Position numbers and translations under genes: made by a program
Shown here: one piece after another, positions 24,438 to 33,318 of the stretch
How the letters are laid out: each line of letters begins with the position of its first letter
Numbering within the stretch: the stretch's first letter is position 1
Origin: Streptomyces noursei
GTDB lineage: Bacteria; Actinomycetota; Actinomycetes; Streptomycetales; Streptomycetaceae
Direction of reading: 5' to 3'
Assembly (NCBI RefSeq): GCF_016917755.1
Contig: NZ_CP070326.1
Location: forward strand, 9,052,001 to 9,116,000
Length of the DNA: 64,000 bases
Notes under the pieces: generated by a model
What the model was told of the DNA's origin: nothing
The model's database searches: none
What the model saw: only the letters and a program-made list of their open reading frames with translations

Positions 24438-26960
24438 ATGGGGGGCGTGACCCTCATCGATCATCTCCCGAACACCGCCGACCCCGACGCCCTCTTCGAA
24501 GCCTTTTCGGGCTGGGCCGAACAGCAGGGCATCTCGCTCTACCCTGCCCAGGAGGAGGCGCTGATCGAAGTGGTCTCGGGGGCGAACGTCGTCCTGTCCA
24601 CCCCCACCGGCTCCGGGAAGAGCCTGGTGGCGGCCGGCGCGCACTTCACCGCGCTCGCCAACGACCAGGTCACCTTCTACACCGCGCCCATCAAGGCGCT
24701 GGTCTCGGAGAAGTTCTTCGACCTGTGCAAGCTGTTCGGCACCGAGAACGTCGGGATGCTCACCGGCGACGCGTCGGTCAACTCCGACGCCCCGGTGATC
24801 TGCTGCACCGCCGAGGTGCTCGCCTCGATCGCGCTGCGTGACGGCAAGTACGCCGACATCGGCCAGGTCGTGATGGACGAGTTCCACTTCTACGCCGAGC
24901 CGGACCGGGGCTGGGCCTGGCAGATCCCTCTGCTGGAGCTGCCGCAGGCACAGTTCGTCCTGATGTCGGCGACGCTCGGCGACATGTCGCGCTTCGAGGA
25001 GGACCTGACCCGGCGCACCGGCCGGTCGACGGCGGTGGTCCGCTCCGCGACCCGGCCCGTGCCGCTGTCGTACGAGTACCGCAGCACGGCGCTGACGGAG
25101 ACGCTGACCGAGCTGCTGGAGACCCGCCAGTCGCCCGTCTACATCGTGCACTTCACGCAGGCCGCCGCCGTGGAGCGGGCGCAGGCGCTGATGAGCATCA
25201 ACATGTGCACCCGGGCCGAGAAGGACGAGATCGCCAAGCTGATCGGGAACTTCCGCTTCACCACCAAGTTCGGGCGGAACCTCTCGCGGTACGTCCGGCA
25301 CGGCATCGGCGTGCACCACGCGGGCATGCTGCCGAAGTACCGGCGGCTCGTGGAGAAGCTGGCGCAGGCGGGTCTGCTGAAGGTGATCTGCGGCACCGAC
25401 ACGCTCGGCGTGGGCGTCAACGTCCCCATCCGTACGGTGCTGTTCACCGCGCTGACGAAGTACGACGGGACGCGGGTGCGGACGCTGCGGGCGCGGGAGT
25501 TCCACCAGATCGCGGGCCGCGCCGGCCGGGCCGGCTTCGACACCGCCGGCTTCGTGGTCGCGCAGGCCCCGGAACACGTCGTGGAGAACGAGAAGGCGCT
25601 GGCGAAGGCGGGCGACGATCCGAAGAAGCGCCGCAAGGTGGTCCGCAAGAAGGCGCCGGAGGGCTTCGTCAACTGGGGTCAGAACACCTTCGAGAAGCTC
25701 ATCGGCTCCGACCCCGAGCCGCTGACCTCGCGTTTCCGGGTGACGCACGCGATGCTGCTGTCGGTGATCGCCCGGCCGGGCAACGCCTTCGAGGCGATGC
25801 GACGGCTGCTGGAGGACAACCACGAGCCGCGCCGGAACCAGCTGCGGCACATCCGCCGTGCGATCGCGATCTACCGCTCCCTCGTGGACGGCGGGATCGT
25901 CGAGCGGCTCCCGGAGCCGGACGCGGAGGGCCGGATCGTCCGCCTCACCGTGGACCTCCAGCAGGACTTCGCGCTCAACCAGCCGCTGTCGACGTTCGCG
26001 CTGGCGGCCTTCGACCTGCTCGACCCCGAGTCGCCGTCGTACGCGCTGGACATGGTCTCGGTGGTGGAGTCGACGCTGGACGACCCCCGGCAGATCCTGG
26101 CCGCCCAGCAGAACAAGGCGCGGGGCGAGGCGGTCGCGCAGATGAAGGCCGACGGCGTCGAGTACGAGGACCGCATGGAGCGCCTCATGGACGTCGAGTA
26201 CCCCAAGCCGCTGGACGAGCTGCTGTCGCACGCCTACGGCCTCTACCGCAAGAGCCACCCCTGGGTCGGCGACCACCCGCTGTCGCCGAAGTCGGTCATC
26301 CGCGACATGTACGAACGCGCCATGACCTTCACGGAGTTCACCTCCTTCTACGAGCTGGCGCGCACCGAGGGCATCGTGCTGCGCTACCTGGCCAGCGCGT
26401 ACAAGGCGCTGGACCACACCGTGCCGGACGACCTGAAGTCGGAGGACTTCCAGGACATCGTCGCCTGGCTGGGCGAGATGGTCCGGCAGGTCGACTCCAG
26501 CCTGCTGGACGAGTGGGAGCAGCTGGCCAACCCGGAGGAGGAGACGGCGGAGCAGGCGGCCGAGCGGGCGGATCAGGTCCGGCCGGTCACCGCCAACGCG
26601 CGGGCGTTCCGCGTGCTGGTCCGCAACGCGATGTTCCGGCGGGTGGAGCTGGCGGCGCTGGACAAGGTCGAGGAGCTCGGCGAGATGGACGCCGAGTCCG
26701 GCTGGGACGCCGACGCCTGGGGCGAGGCGATGGACGCCTACTGGGACGAGTACGACGAACTGGGCACCGGGCCGGACGCTCGCGGCCCGAAACTCCTGCG
26801 GATCGACGAGGACACCGCGCACGGGCTGTGGAAGGTGCGGCAGACTTTCGCCGACCCGAACGGCGATCACGACTGGGGTGTCTCGGCCGAGGTGGACCTG
26901 GCCGCCTCCGACGAGGAGGGACGCGCGGTGGTCCGGGTCACTGACGTGGGGCAGTTGTGA
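24438..26960 (+). CDS. Ski2-like DEAD/DEAH-box RNA helicase (DUF3516 family)
   Basis: 840 residues. The superfamily 2 helicase core occupies the first about 400 residues: STPTGSGKSLVA (motif I, residue about 54), VVMDEFHFYAEP (motif II, DEFH), LMSATLGD (motif III), GVHHAGMLPKYR and TDTLGVGVNVP (IV/V), QIAGRAGRAGFD (VI). The C-terminal half matches the DUF3516 extension found with this helicase in actinobacteria. It is probably involved in RNA processing or decay; the exact role is unknown. ATG 24438 is the likely start. Confidence 0.88.
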   Translation: MGGVTLIDHLPNTADPDALFEAFSGWAEQQGISLYPAQEEALIEVVSGANVVLSTPTGSGKSLVAAGAHFTALANDQVTFYTAPIKALVSEKFFDLCKLFGTENVGMLTGDASVNSDAPVICCTAEVLASIALRDGKYADIGQVVMDEFHFYAEPDRGWAWQIPLLELPQAQFVLMSATLGDMSRFEEDLTRRTGRSTAVVRSATRPVPLSYEYRSTALTETLTELLETRQSPVYIVHFTQAAAVERAQALMSINMCTRAEKDEIAKLIGNFRFTTKFGRNLSRYVRHGIGVHHAGMLPKYRRLVEKLAQAGLLKVICGTDTLGVGVNVPIRTVLFTALTKYDGTRVRTLRAREFHQIAGRAGRAGFDTAGFVVAQAPEHVVENEKALAKAGDDPKKRRKVVRKKAPEGFVNWGQNTFEKLIGSDPEPLTSRFRVTHAMLLSVIARPGNAFEAMRRLLEDNHEPRRNQLRHIRRAIAIYRSLVDGGIVERLPEPDAEGRIVRLTVDLQQDFALNQPLSTFALAAFDLLDPESPSYALDMVSVVESTLDDPRQILAAQQNKARGEAVAQMKADGVEYEDRMERLMDVEYPKPLDELLSHAYGLYRKSHPWVGDHPLSPKSVIRDMYERAMTFTEFTSFYELARTEGIVLRYLASAYKALDHTVPDDLKSEDFQDIVAWLGEMVRQVDSSLLDEWEQLANPEEETAEQAAERADQVRPVTANARAFRVLVRNAMFRRVELAALDKVEELGEMDAESGWDADAWGEAMDAYWDEYDELGTGPDARGPKLLRIDEDTAHGLWKVRQTFADPNGDHDWGVSAEVDLAASDEEGRAVVRVTDVGQL

Positions 26961-27012
26961 GCCGACGGCTTCGACCGAGGCCGCCGAAGGAGATGACGGA
27001 GGGCCACCGGTC

Positions 27013-27882
27013 ATGACGAATCCGGCCGAGAAGCTGGTCGATCTGCTGGACCTGGAGCAGATCGAGGTGAACATCTTCCGTGGCCGCAGCCCGCAGGAGA
27101 GCCTCCAGCGGGTCTTCGGCGGGCAGGTCGCCGGCCAGGCGCTGGTGGCCGCCGGGCGGACCACGGAAGGGGACCGCCCGGTCCACTCGCTGCACGCGTA
27201 CTTCCTCCGGCCGGGCCGGCCGGGGGTGCCGATCGTGTACCAGGTCGAGCGGGTCCGTGACGGGCGGTCCTTCACCACCCGTCGGGTCGTCGCCGTCCAG
27301 CAGGGACGCACGATCTTCAATCTGACCGCCTCCTTCCACAAGCCGGAACCCGGCTTCGAACACCAACTGCCGATGCGCCGGGCCGTACCCGACCCGGAAG
27401 AACTGCCGAACGTCGCGGAAGAGGTCCGCACGCACCTGGGCGGTCTGCCCGAGGCGCTGGAGCGGATGGCCCGCCGCCAGCCGTTCGACATCCGCTATGT
27501 CGACCGGCTGCGCTGGACGCCGGACGAGATCGAGGGCGCGGAACCGCGCAGCGCCGTCTGGATGCGTGCCGTCGGCCCGCTGGGCGACGACCCGCTGGTG
27601 CACACCTGCGCGCTGACCTACGCCAGCGATATGACGCTGCTGGACGCGGTCCGCATCCCGATCGAGCCCCTGTGGGGCCCCCGTGGCTTCGACATGGCCT
27701 CCCTCGATCACGCGATGTGGTTCCACCGTCCCTTCCGCGCGGACGAGTGGTTCCTCTACGACCAGGAGTCCCCGATCGCCACCGGCGGCCGGGGCCTGGC
27801 CCGCGGTCGCATCTACGACCGCGCCGGCCGCCTGTTGGTCTCCGTGGTGCAGGAGGGGCTGTTCCGCCCGCTCGGTGACTGA
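27013..27882 (+). CDS. tesB: Acyl-CoA thioesterase II
   Basis: 289-residue double hot-dog thioesterase that hydrolyses acyl-CoA to fatty acid and CoA. The N-terminal half has SLHAYFLRPGRPGVPIVYQVERVRDGRSF. The C-terminal half has SLDHAMWFHRPFRADEWFLYDQESP, containing the catalytic Asp, and ends VVQEGLFRPL with the catalytic Gln. Start ATG 27013 with GGAGGG 9 bases upstream. It follows the helicase gene by 52 bases and may be co-transcribed. Confidence 0.92.
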   Translation: MTNPAEKLVDLLDLEQIEVNIFRGRSPQESLQRVFGGQVAGQALVAAGRTTEGDRPVHSLHAYFLRPGRPGVPIVYQVERVRDGRSFTTRRVVAVQQGRTIFNLTASFHKPEPGFEHQLPMRRAVPDPEELPNVAEEVRTHLGGLPEALERMARRQPFDIRYVDRLRWTPDEIEGAEPRSAVWMRAVGPLGDDPLVHTCALTYASDMTLLDAVRIPIEPLWGPRGFDMASLDHAMWFHRPFRADEWFLYDQESPIATGGRGLARGRIYDRAGRLLVSVVQEGLFRPLGD

Positions 27883-27926
27883 GGGGCGCGTGGGCGGCAG
27901 CGGCCGCACCGCCTTACGCTCGCCTC

Positions 27927-28172
27927 ATGGACTTCACCCTCACCGCGGCGGAGAAGACCGTCGTCCACCATGTCGCCCTCCGCCTCCGGGCCGGCGTGCC
28001 GCCCTCCGACGACGACGTGGCGGACGAGCTCGGCGACGAGGCCCGCCCGTTGCTGCAATCCCTGTTGGACAAGGGCTGGCTCGTCGTCGGCGAGGGGCGG
28101 ACGCTGACCCTGTCCATCATCGCGCGGGCCGTGGTGGCCGACCGCGGGGATGCCGGGGAGCCGCAGGGCTGA
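27927..28172 (+). CDS. Small hypothetical protein (81 aa)
   Basis: No family recognised. Predicted helices and a short hydrophobic C-terminal strand (LVVGEGRTLTLSIIARAVV) could make a small winged-helix-like fold (inference). Codon third positions are strongly G/C, favouring real coding. It lies 44 bases after tesB on the same strand. No clear ribosome-binding site. Confidence 0.55.
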   Translation: MDFTLTAAEKTVVHHVALRLRAGVPPSDDDVADELGDEARPLLQSLLDKGWLVVGEGRTLTLSIIARAVVADRGDAGEPQG

Positions 28173-28244
28173 CGCCGGGCGGCCCCGCCGTTCCGCCACC
28201 CGCCTCGCCCGTCCCGTCCGTCGTGGCCCCACCGCGCCGCGGCG

Positions 28245-29147
28245 CTACGCCCGTACGGAGAGGCTTCTGGGGTCCGGCCCCCAGGTCGGGCTGTTCCCCG
28301 GGCCCGTCCCCCGGGTCGGCGGCCGGCCGGCTCGGACGGTGCCCGATGGACGGACCCGGCCGGGATCCTCGCGGCGAGCCGTCTCCAGGGCCCGGGAGAG
28401 ATTGACCCGGTACCACAGGACCTCGTCGAACTCCTCGGCCGTCAGGACCCGTTCGAAGGATTCCCGGGCCGCCGGGGTCGCCGTGATCATGGAGGCGAGG
28501 ACGGGCCGCAGCCGGCGCAGCAGGGCGCGCTCCAACGGGTCCTCGGCCACCGAGGCGAGCTCTTCCGGCGGCAGCACCGCGGCGATCACCGCGGCCGACT
28601 GCCACGGATCGTCGGTCCGCCCCATCAGCTGGGCGACCCGGCGACTGCGCCACTGGCGGGCCCGCCAGTCCTGTCCGCTGGTGAGCATCACGCGCATCGC
28701 GACGGGGGTGTTGCCCTGCAGCAACTCCGGCTCGCGGTCGGCGAACTCGGTGATCTCCGAGGCGAGATAGAGCCAGACCACCGCGCCGAAGCGGTTCACA
28801 TAGAAGCGGACGGGGCCCACGCATCCGGCCCGGGTGAGCCGCAGGGCCCGGCCGGGGCCGATGCCCATCAGCGCCGCGGCCTCATTGGTGGTGACCGCGC
28901 GCAGGCGTGCGCGAAGCGTCTCGGGGAATCCCGGCTCGGCCTGGAGCCGGGCGACCTCCGCCGCCGGCACCCGGTGCCGGGCGGGCGGCCCGGCGCTTCC
29001 CGGCCGGCGGTCGGGCGCGGCCGGTACCGTCCGTACCTCTCCGAGCTGTGTGGCGAGTTCGAACTCGCCGGTCCGCAGCTCCAGTTCCTGGGCGGCCCGC
29101 GCCATCGAGAGCGTCTGCCGCCCGTCGCACATCACTGTCATCGTCAT
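28245..29147 (-). CDS. DUF6397-like protein
   Basis: 300-residue soluble protein of a kind I associate with the uncharacterised DUF6397 family of Streptomyces. The sequence shows two AlpA/excisionase-like helix-turn-helix stretches: MARAAQELELRTGEFELATQLGEVRTVP near the N-terminus, and AALMGIGPGRALRLTRAGCVGPVRFYVNRFGAVVWLYLASEI near residue 95. A helical region and a proline/arginine-rich tail follow. DNA binding is plausible but unproven. Start ATG 29147 follows GGGGGAAG; an earlier start at 29180 is possible. Confidence 0.7.
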   Translation of the reverse strand: MTMTVMCDGRQTLSMARAAQELELRTGEFELATQLGEVRTVPAAPDRRPGSAGPPARHRVPAAEVARLQAEPGFPETLRARLRAVTTNEAAALMGIGPGRALRLTRAGCVGPVRFYVNRFGAVVWLYLASEITEFADREPELLQGNTPVAMRVMLTSGQDWRARQWRSRRVAQLMGRTDDPWQSAAVIAAVLPPEELASVAEDPLERALLRRLRPVLASMITATPAARESFERVLTAEEFDEVLWYRVNLSRALETARREDPGRVRPSGTVRAGRPPTRGTGPGNSPTWGPDPRSLSVRA

Positions 29148-29230
29148 GGTGCTTCCCCCTGCGACTCGTTCGTCGATCACTGACGGTTACGACCATAGCC
29201 GCGGGCGGTGACAGCGCGTCAACGCTCGAT

Positions 29231-29638
29231 TCAGACCTGTGGATAACTCTCCGGCCGGCGCACCGCGACGCCCAGGTGCTCCCCGACGCGGTTGACCAAC
29301 AGCGTCATCTCGTAGGCGATCTGCCCCATGTCGGAGTCGGCGCCGGCCAGCACGCACAGACAGCTGCCGTCCCCCGCGGCCGTCACGAACAACACCCCGT
29401 CGTCGAACTCGACCATGGTCTGGCGCACCCGCCCGACCCCGAAGTGGAGCGCCGATCCCTTCGCCAGGCTGTGCAGTCCGGAGGCGACCGCCGCCAGGTG
29501 CTCGGCGTCCTCCTGCTCCAGCCCCTGGCTCGCGCCGGTCACCAGCCCGTCGTTGGACAGCACCAGCGCGTGCCGTACCTGCTCCACCCGTTTGGTCAGG
29601 TCGTCCAGCAGCCAATCGAGTCCGCTGCTCAGTGCCAT
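29231..29638 (-). CDS. Roadblock/LC7-domain protein (conservon CvnB type)
   Basis: 135 residues forming one roadblock fold: LDWLLDDLTKRVEQVRHALVLSNDGLVTGAS, then a central helix and FVTAAGDGSCLCVLAGADSDMGQIAYEM. In Streptomyces conservons (cvnABCD) the B protein works with a histidine-kinase-like CvnA, DUF742 CvnC and GTPase CvnD. Here a CvnD-like GTPase lies about 640 bases upstream on the same strand with an unrelated plus-strand gene between them, and no CvnA or CvnC is nearby. Start ATG follows GGGGAGG. Confidence 0.87.
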   Translation of the reverse strand: MALSSGLDWLLDDLTKRVEQVRHALVLSNDGLVTGASQGLEQEDAEHLAAVASGLHSLAKGSALHFGVGRVRQTMVEFDDGVLFVTAAGDGSCLCVLAGADSDMGQIAYEMTLLVNRVGEHLGVAVRRPESYPQV

Positions 29639-29804
29639 GCCCGTTCCTCCCCGTATCCCCGTCCGCAGGTGTGGCCGGACGGCAGTTCGCGGCCCGTCGG
29701 CGGGCCGCCGTGCCAGCCTGTCCCACCTCCGCCGTGTCGGCAAGCGGCTCCGCACCCGGCGTGCCCCGTGCCTTCCGCGTTCGGTCGGCGGCGAGGATGG
29801 CGGC

Positions 29805-30233
29805 ATGGCACACACAATGACGAAGGATGAGTGGCGGGCGTTCCTTTCCGAGGGCACCCGGACCGGAAAATTGTCGACCGTGCGGGCCGACGGCGCTCCG
29901 CACATCTCACCGGTGTGGTTCCTCGTGGACGGCGAGGAGCTGGTGTTCAACACCGGCAAGGAGACGGTCAAGGGGCGCAATCTCGCCCGTGACGGCAGGG
30001 TGGCACTGTGCGTCGACGACGATCGGCCACCGTTCGCGTTCGTGGTGGTGCAGGGGACGGCGGAGCTCAGCGAGGAGCTGTCGGACGTCCGGCACTGGGC
30101 GACCCGGATCGCGGCCCGCTACATGGGCGAGGAGCGGGCGGAGGCGTACGGCGCCCGCAACGGCGTCCCGGGTGAACTGCTGGTGCGGGTGCGGATCGAC
30201 AAGGTGGTCGCGCTCACCGGGGTCGCGGACTGA
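29805..30233 (+). CDS. PPOX-class (pyridoxamine-oxidase-like) flavin/F420 oxidoreductase
   Basis: 142-residue split-beta-barrel protein. Typical features: TGKLSTVRADGAPHISPVWFLVDGEELVFNTGKETVKGRNLARDGRVALCVDD, then VVVQGTAEL. Actinobacterial members often bind F420 or FMN; the cofactor cannot be told here. ATG 29805 has GAGGA about 7 bases upstream. It is inserted on the plus strand between two minus-strand conservon-type genes. Confidence 0.82.
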   Translation: MAHTMTKDEWRAFLSEGTRTGKLSTVRADGAPHISPVWFLVDGEELVFNTGKETVKGRNLARDGRVALCVDDDRPPFAFVVVQGTAELSEELSDVRHWATRIAARYMGEERAEAYGARNGVPGELLVRVRIDKVVALTGVAD

Positions 30234-30240
30234 GGGGCGC

Positions 30241-30271
30241 GGGGCGCGGACGGTTCGGCCTTCCGCGCCCC
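30241..30271. terminator. Hairpin between PPOX and GTPase genes
   Basis: 10-bp perfect stem (GGGGCGCGGA and complement) with an 11-base loop, between convergent genes; likely bidirectional terminator. Confidence 0.55.
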
Positions 30272-30278
30272 GGGCCGG

Positions 30279-30893
30279 TCAGCCCACCGAGTCCAACTGC
30301 CGTGCGGAGTGCAACCGTCCGGCGTGCTCGACCAGCCGGACCAGCACCTCCTTGCCCGAGTCGCGGTCCCGGGCGTCGCAGAGCACGACGGGTGTGCCGC
30401 GGTTGAGGTCCAGGGCGCGGGAGACCTCGTCGGCCCCGTAGGACCCGGCACCGGGGAAGCAGTTGACGGCCACCACGAACGGCAGGCCGCGGCGCTCGAA
30501 GTAGTCGACGGCCGGGAAGCAGTCCGGCAGCCGCCTGGTGTCGGCCAGCACCACGGCTCCCAGCGCGCCCTCCGACAGGTCGTCCCACAGGAACCAGAAG
30601 CGGTCCTGTCCCGGCGTGCCGAAGAGGTACAGGGCGAGCCCCGACCTGATGGTGATGCGGCCGAAGTCCATCGCCACCGTGGTGGTGGTCTTGGCCGCCA
30701 CTCCCCCGATGTCGTCGAACGCCTGACCCACCTCGCTGAGGCGCTCCTCGGTACGCAGCGGACGGATCTCGCTGACCGCGCCCACCAGGGTCGTCTTGCC
30801 CGCCCCGAAACCGCCCGCGACTAAGACCTTCAGGGCCAATCCGGGGGCAGGGCGAGGAACTACGTCCTCCGGGGTCCCTTGTACGGCGTTCAT
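30279..30893 (-). CDS. Conservon CvnD-type small GTPase
   Basis: 204 residues. P-loop GGFGAGKTT near residue 28, switch region TTTTVAMDFG, G3 LYLFGTPGQDRFWF (FGTPGQ in place of DTAGQ), VVLADTRR, and a degenerate specificity loop VAVNCFPG replacing NKxD, all as in CvnD proteins. These bind guanine nucleotides and act with the roadblock protein in signalling. Start ATG 30893 follows AAGGAG. No CvnA or CvnC is adjacent, so this is a partial or dispersed conservon. Confidence 0.87.
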   Translation of the reverse strand: MNAVQGTPEDVVPRPAPGLALKVLVAGGFGAGKTTLVGAVSEIRPLRTEERLSEVGQAFDDIGGVAAKTTTTVAMDFGRITIRSGLALYLFGTPGQDRFWFLWDDLSEGALGAVVLADTRRLPDCFPAVDYFERRGLPFVVAVNCFPGAGSYGADEVSRALDLNRGTPVVLCDARDRDSGKEVLVRLVEHAGRLHSARQLDSVG

Positions 30894-31026
30894 CGGCCGT
30901 CTCCTTCAGGGTGCGGTTCCCGCCAGGCGCGGGTGTGCGGATCCAGGGCACAGCGATGGCACCGGGGCGGCACCGGGTGCCGTCCGGAAATCCATGGCGA
31001 GGACCGTACCGCCCGCTGATCGGGAT

Positions 31027-31044
31027 TTTCTCGAATTCGGGAAA
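31027..31044. promoter_or_regulatory. Near-perfect 18-bp palindrome upstream of NCS1 permease
   Basis: TTTCTCGAATTCGGGAAA, one mismatched pair, in an AT-richer stretch between the divergent GTPase and permease genes. Candidate operator. Confidence 0.4.
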
Positions 31045-31152
31045 GCCGCCCGGGCATCGGGGCATGATGTGGTTTCCGGCCATGCCGTGCCGTCGTTCCC
31101 GTCGCCGCACACACGTTCCCCGGGAGCGCCGGCCTTGGGGGATCATGTGCGC

Positions 31153-32649
31153 ATGACGCAGCAGTGGGCACCGCAGTCATCCGGGCGACGCGCCGTGTCC
31201 GCCGGGGCCAACACCTCGGCAGCGGCCGTGGAGCGCAACGGCATCAACCCGGTGCCGGACGCCGAACGGCACGGCACGCCCCGCTCCCTGTTCTGGCCGT
31301 GGGCCGCCTCCGGGCTGTCCCTGCTCTCCATCGCCTACGGGATCTACGTGACGGGGCTCGGCCTCAATGCCTGGCAGGCGGTGGTCACCGGGACGCTCGG
31401 CTATGTGCTGTCGTTCCTCCTGGTGGGCCTGGTATCGGTGGCCGGGGCGCGGACCGGCGAGCCCACCATGGCCATCGGACGGGCCGCTTTCGGCCGGCAG
31501 GGCAACAAGCTCCCCACCGTGTTCAGTTACGTCTCCAACGTCGGCTGGGAGACCGTCCTGGTAGCGCTCTCCTCCCTGGGCGGCGCCGCCATCCTGGCGC
31601 GCGTCTCGCCGGCGGTCTTCGCCCGGGCCGACGGGCGCACGCCGACCACCGGGGCCCAGGCGCTGTGCTTCGCCGTGACCGCCGTCTCGGTGGTGGTCGT
31701 GGGCATCTACGGACACGCGCTGATCATGAAGGTGCAGAAGTACCTGACCGCCGCCATCACCGTGATGACCGCGGCCTACCTGGTGCTGATGGCCGACCGG
31801 ATCCACCCTTCGGCCCTCCTTGCGGGGCGTCCCGGCGGGCTCGGCACGGCCATCGGGGGCGTGGTCTTCGCGATGACCCTCCTGGGGCTGGGGTGGGTCA
31901 ACTGCGGGGCGGATTACAGCCGTTACCTGCCCCGTGGCAGCAGCGCCCGGGCGATCACCGGCTGGACGGCGCTGGGCGGGGTGCTGGCCCCGGTGGCGCT
32001 GCTGGTCTTCGGGGTGCTGCTGAACGCCGGCGATCCGAGGCTCGCCGCGGCGGCCGCCGCCGATCCCGTGGGCGCGCTCGCGGCCGCGCTGCCGACGTGG
32101 TTCCTGGTGCCGTATCTGCTGACCGCCATCGGGGGGTTCGCGTCCGGGGCGATCATGGACATCTACAGCTCGGGAATGTCGCTGCTGGCCCTCGGAGTGC
32201 CCGTCCGACGGCATCTCGCGGTGCTGGTGGACGGGGCGTTGATGACCGTCGGCGGCTGGTACGTGCTGTTCGTCTCGCCCAGTTTCTTCGCCACGTTCCA
32301 GGCGTTCCTGTCCGTGGTCGGGGTGGCGATGGCGGCGTGGACATCCGTCTTCCTGGTCCAGCGGTGGCGCGACCGCCGCTCCGGTTCCGAGCCGTCCGCG
32401 GCGCCGGCCATAGGGTGGCCGGCGGTCCTCTCGCTGGCCGTCGCCACCGTCGTCGGGCTCGGCCTGATCACCTCCGCCGATCCCAACATCGCCCGGGCCG
32501 TGGGGTTCCTGCTCACCGACCGCGCCGCGCACGGCACGCTGGGCGCCATGAACCTCGGGGTGGTGGCCGCCCTGTTCGTCGCGGGCATCCTCTATGCCGT
32601 CACCGCGCCACTGGCCCACCGCCCCACCGCTCCCGAAGGAGACCGATGA
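31153..32649 (+). CDS. NCS1-family purine/cytosine permease
   Basis: 498-residue inner-membrane symporter for nucleobases or related compounds, with about 12 hydrophobic segments. Recognisable stretches: NGINPVPDAERHGTPRSLFWPWAASGLSLLSIAYG, AIGRAAFGRQGNKLPTVFSYVSNVGWE near residue 110, GWVNCGADYSRYLPRGSS near residue 247, and GAIMDIYSSGMSLLALG near residue 332. ATG 31153 is used; GTG 31147 is a possible start with better spacing from GGGGGA. The stop overlaps the methyltransferase start by ATGA, so the two are coupled. Substrate is unproven. Confidence 0.87.
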   Translation: MTQQWAPQSSGRRAVSAGANTSAAAVERNGINPVPDAERHGTPRSLFWPWAASGLSLLSIAYGIYVTGLGLNAWQAVVTGTLGYVLSFLLVGLVSVAGARTGEPTMAIGRAAFGRQGNKLPTVFSYVSNVGWETVLVALSSLGGAAILARVSPAVFARADGRTPTTGAQALCFAVTAVSVVVVGIYGHALIMKVQKYLTAAITVMTAAYLVLMADRIHPSALLAGRPGGLGTAIGGVVFAMTLLGLGWVNCGADYSRYLPRGSSARAITGWTALGGVLAPVALLVFGVLLNAGDPRLAAAAAADPVGALAAALPTWFLVPYLLTAIGGFASGAIMDIYSSGMSLLALGVPVRRHLAVLVDGALMTVGGWYVLFVSPSFFATFQAFLSVVGVAMAAWTSVFLVQRWRDRRSGSEPSAAPAIGWPAVLSLAVATVVGLGLITSADPNIARAVGFLLTDRAAHGTLGAMNLGVVAALFVAGILYAVTAPLAHRPTAPEGDR

Positions 32650-33266
32650 CCAGCCTGCCCACCACGCGCCCGCACGACGTCCGCGCGTTCTTCGGTGCCC
32701 GCGCCGCCGGTTGGGACGCCAAGTTCCCCGACGACGGCCCCGCCTACGCCGCCGGCGTCGCCGCACTGGGCCTGCGGGAGGGCCAACGGGTGCTGGACGC
32801 CGGCTGCGGCACCGGACGCGCCCTGCCGGCCCTCAGAGCGGCCGTGGGAGCGCGCGGGACGGTGCTGGGCGCCGACCTCACCCCGGAGATGCTGACGGCC
32901 GCCGTGCGAGCCGGGCGCGACGACTGTGCGGGCCTGCTGCTCGCCGACGTGACCCGGCTTCCGCTCCCGTCGGCCGCGCTGGACGCCGTGTTCGCCGCCG
33001 GGTTGGTCTCCCATCTGTCCGACTCCGCGGCCGGGCTGGCCGAACTGGCCAGGGTGGTGCGCCCCGGTGGCCGGCTCGCGCTCTTCCACCCCGTAGGGCG
33101 GGCGGCCCTCGCGGCGCGCAAGGGACACCCGCTCACCCCCGGCGACCTCCGGGCCGAACCCAACCTGCGTCCCCTCCTGGCCGGCAGCGGCTGGGACCTC
33201 GTCCGGTACGTCGACGAGGACGCCCGCTATCTGGCGCTGGCGGTCCGTCAGGGTGAGGCACCCTGA
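32646..33266 (+). CDS. Class I SAM-dependent methyltransferase
   Basis: 206 residues. Motif I VLDAGCGTGRALPAL near residue 49, acidic end of strand 2 (LGADLTPEML), LLLADVTRLPLPSAALDAVFAAGLVSHL, and ELARVVRPGGRLALFHP are the standard Rossmann methyltransferase landmarks. The substrate is unknown. It is translationally coupled to the permease. A 16-bp hairpin covers its last codons and stop. Confidence 0.86.
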   Translation: MTSLPTTRPHDVRAFFGARAAGWDAKFPDDGPAYAAGVAALGLREGQRVLDAGCGTGRALPALRAAVGARGTVLGADLTPEMLTAAVRAGRDDCAGLLLADVTRLPLPSAALDAVFAAGLVSHLSDSAAGLAELARVVRPGGRLALFHPVGRAALAARKGHPLTPGDLRAEPNLRPLLAGSGWDLVRYVDEDARYLALAVRQGEAP

Positions 33267-33274
33267 CGGACCGC
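33240..33274. terminator. Hairpin spanning the methyltransferase stop codon
   Basis: 16-bp perfect stem with loop AGG. The TGA stop (33264-33266) is in the right arm. It lies between convergent genes, so probably a bidirectional terminator embedded in coding sequence. Confidence 0.65.
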
Positions 33275-33318
33275 ACACCGCGGGCCGGTCCGACAGATCG
33301 GTAGGGGACGGACACCAG

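Noticed and set aside
20553..27491. A very long minus-strand open frame (over 2300 codons) across the exporter, YdjM-like and helicase genes
   Set aside because: It is antisense to several genes with clear family motifs. Long stop-free antisense frames are expected in DNA this GC-rich, and its translation shows no recognisable domain.
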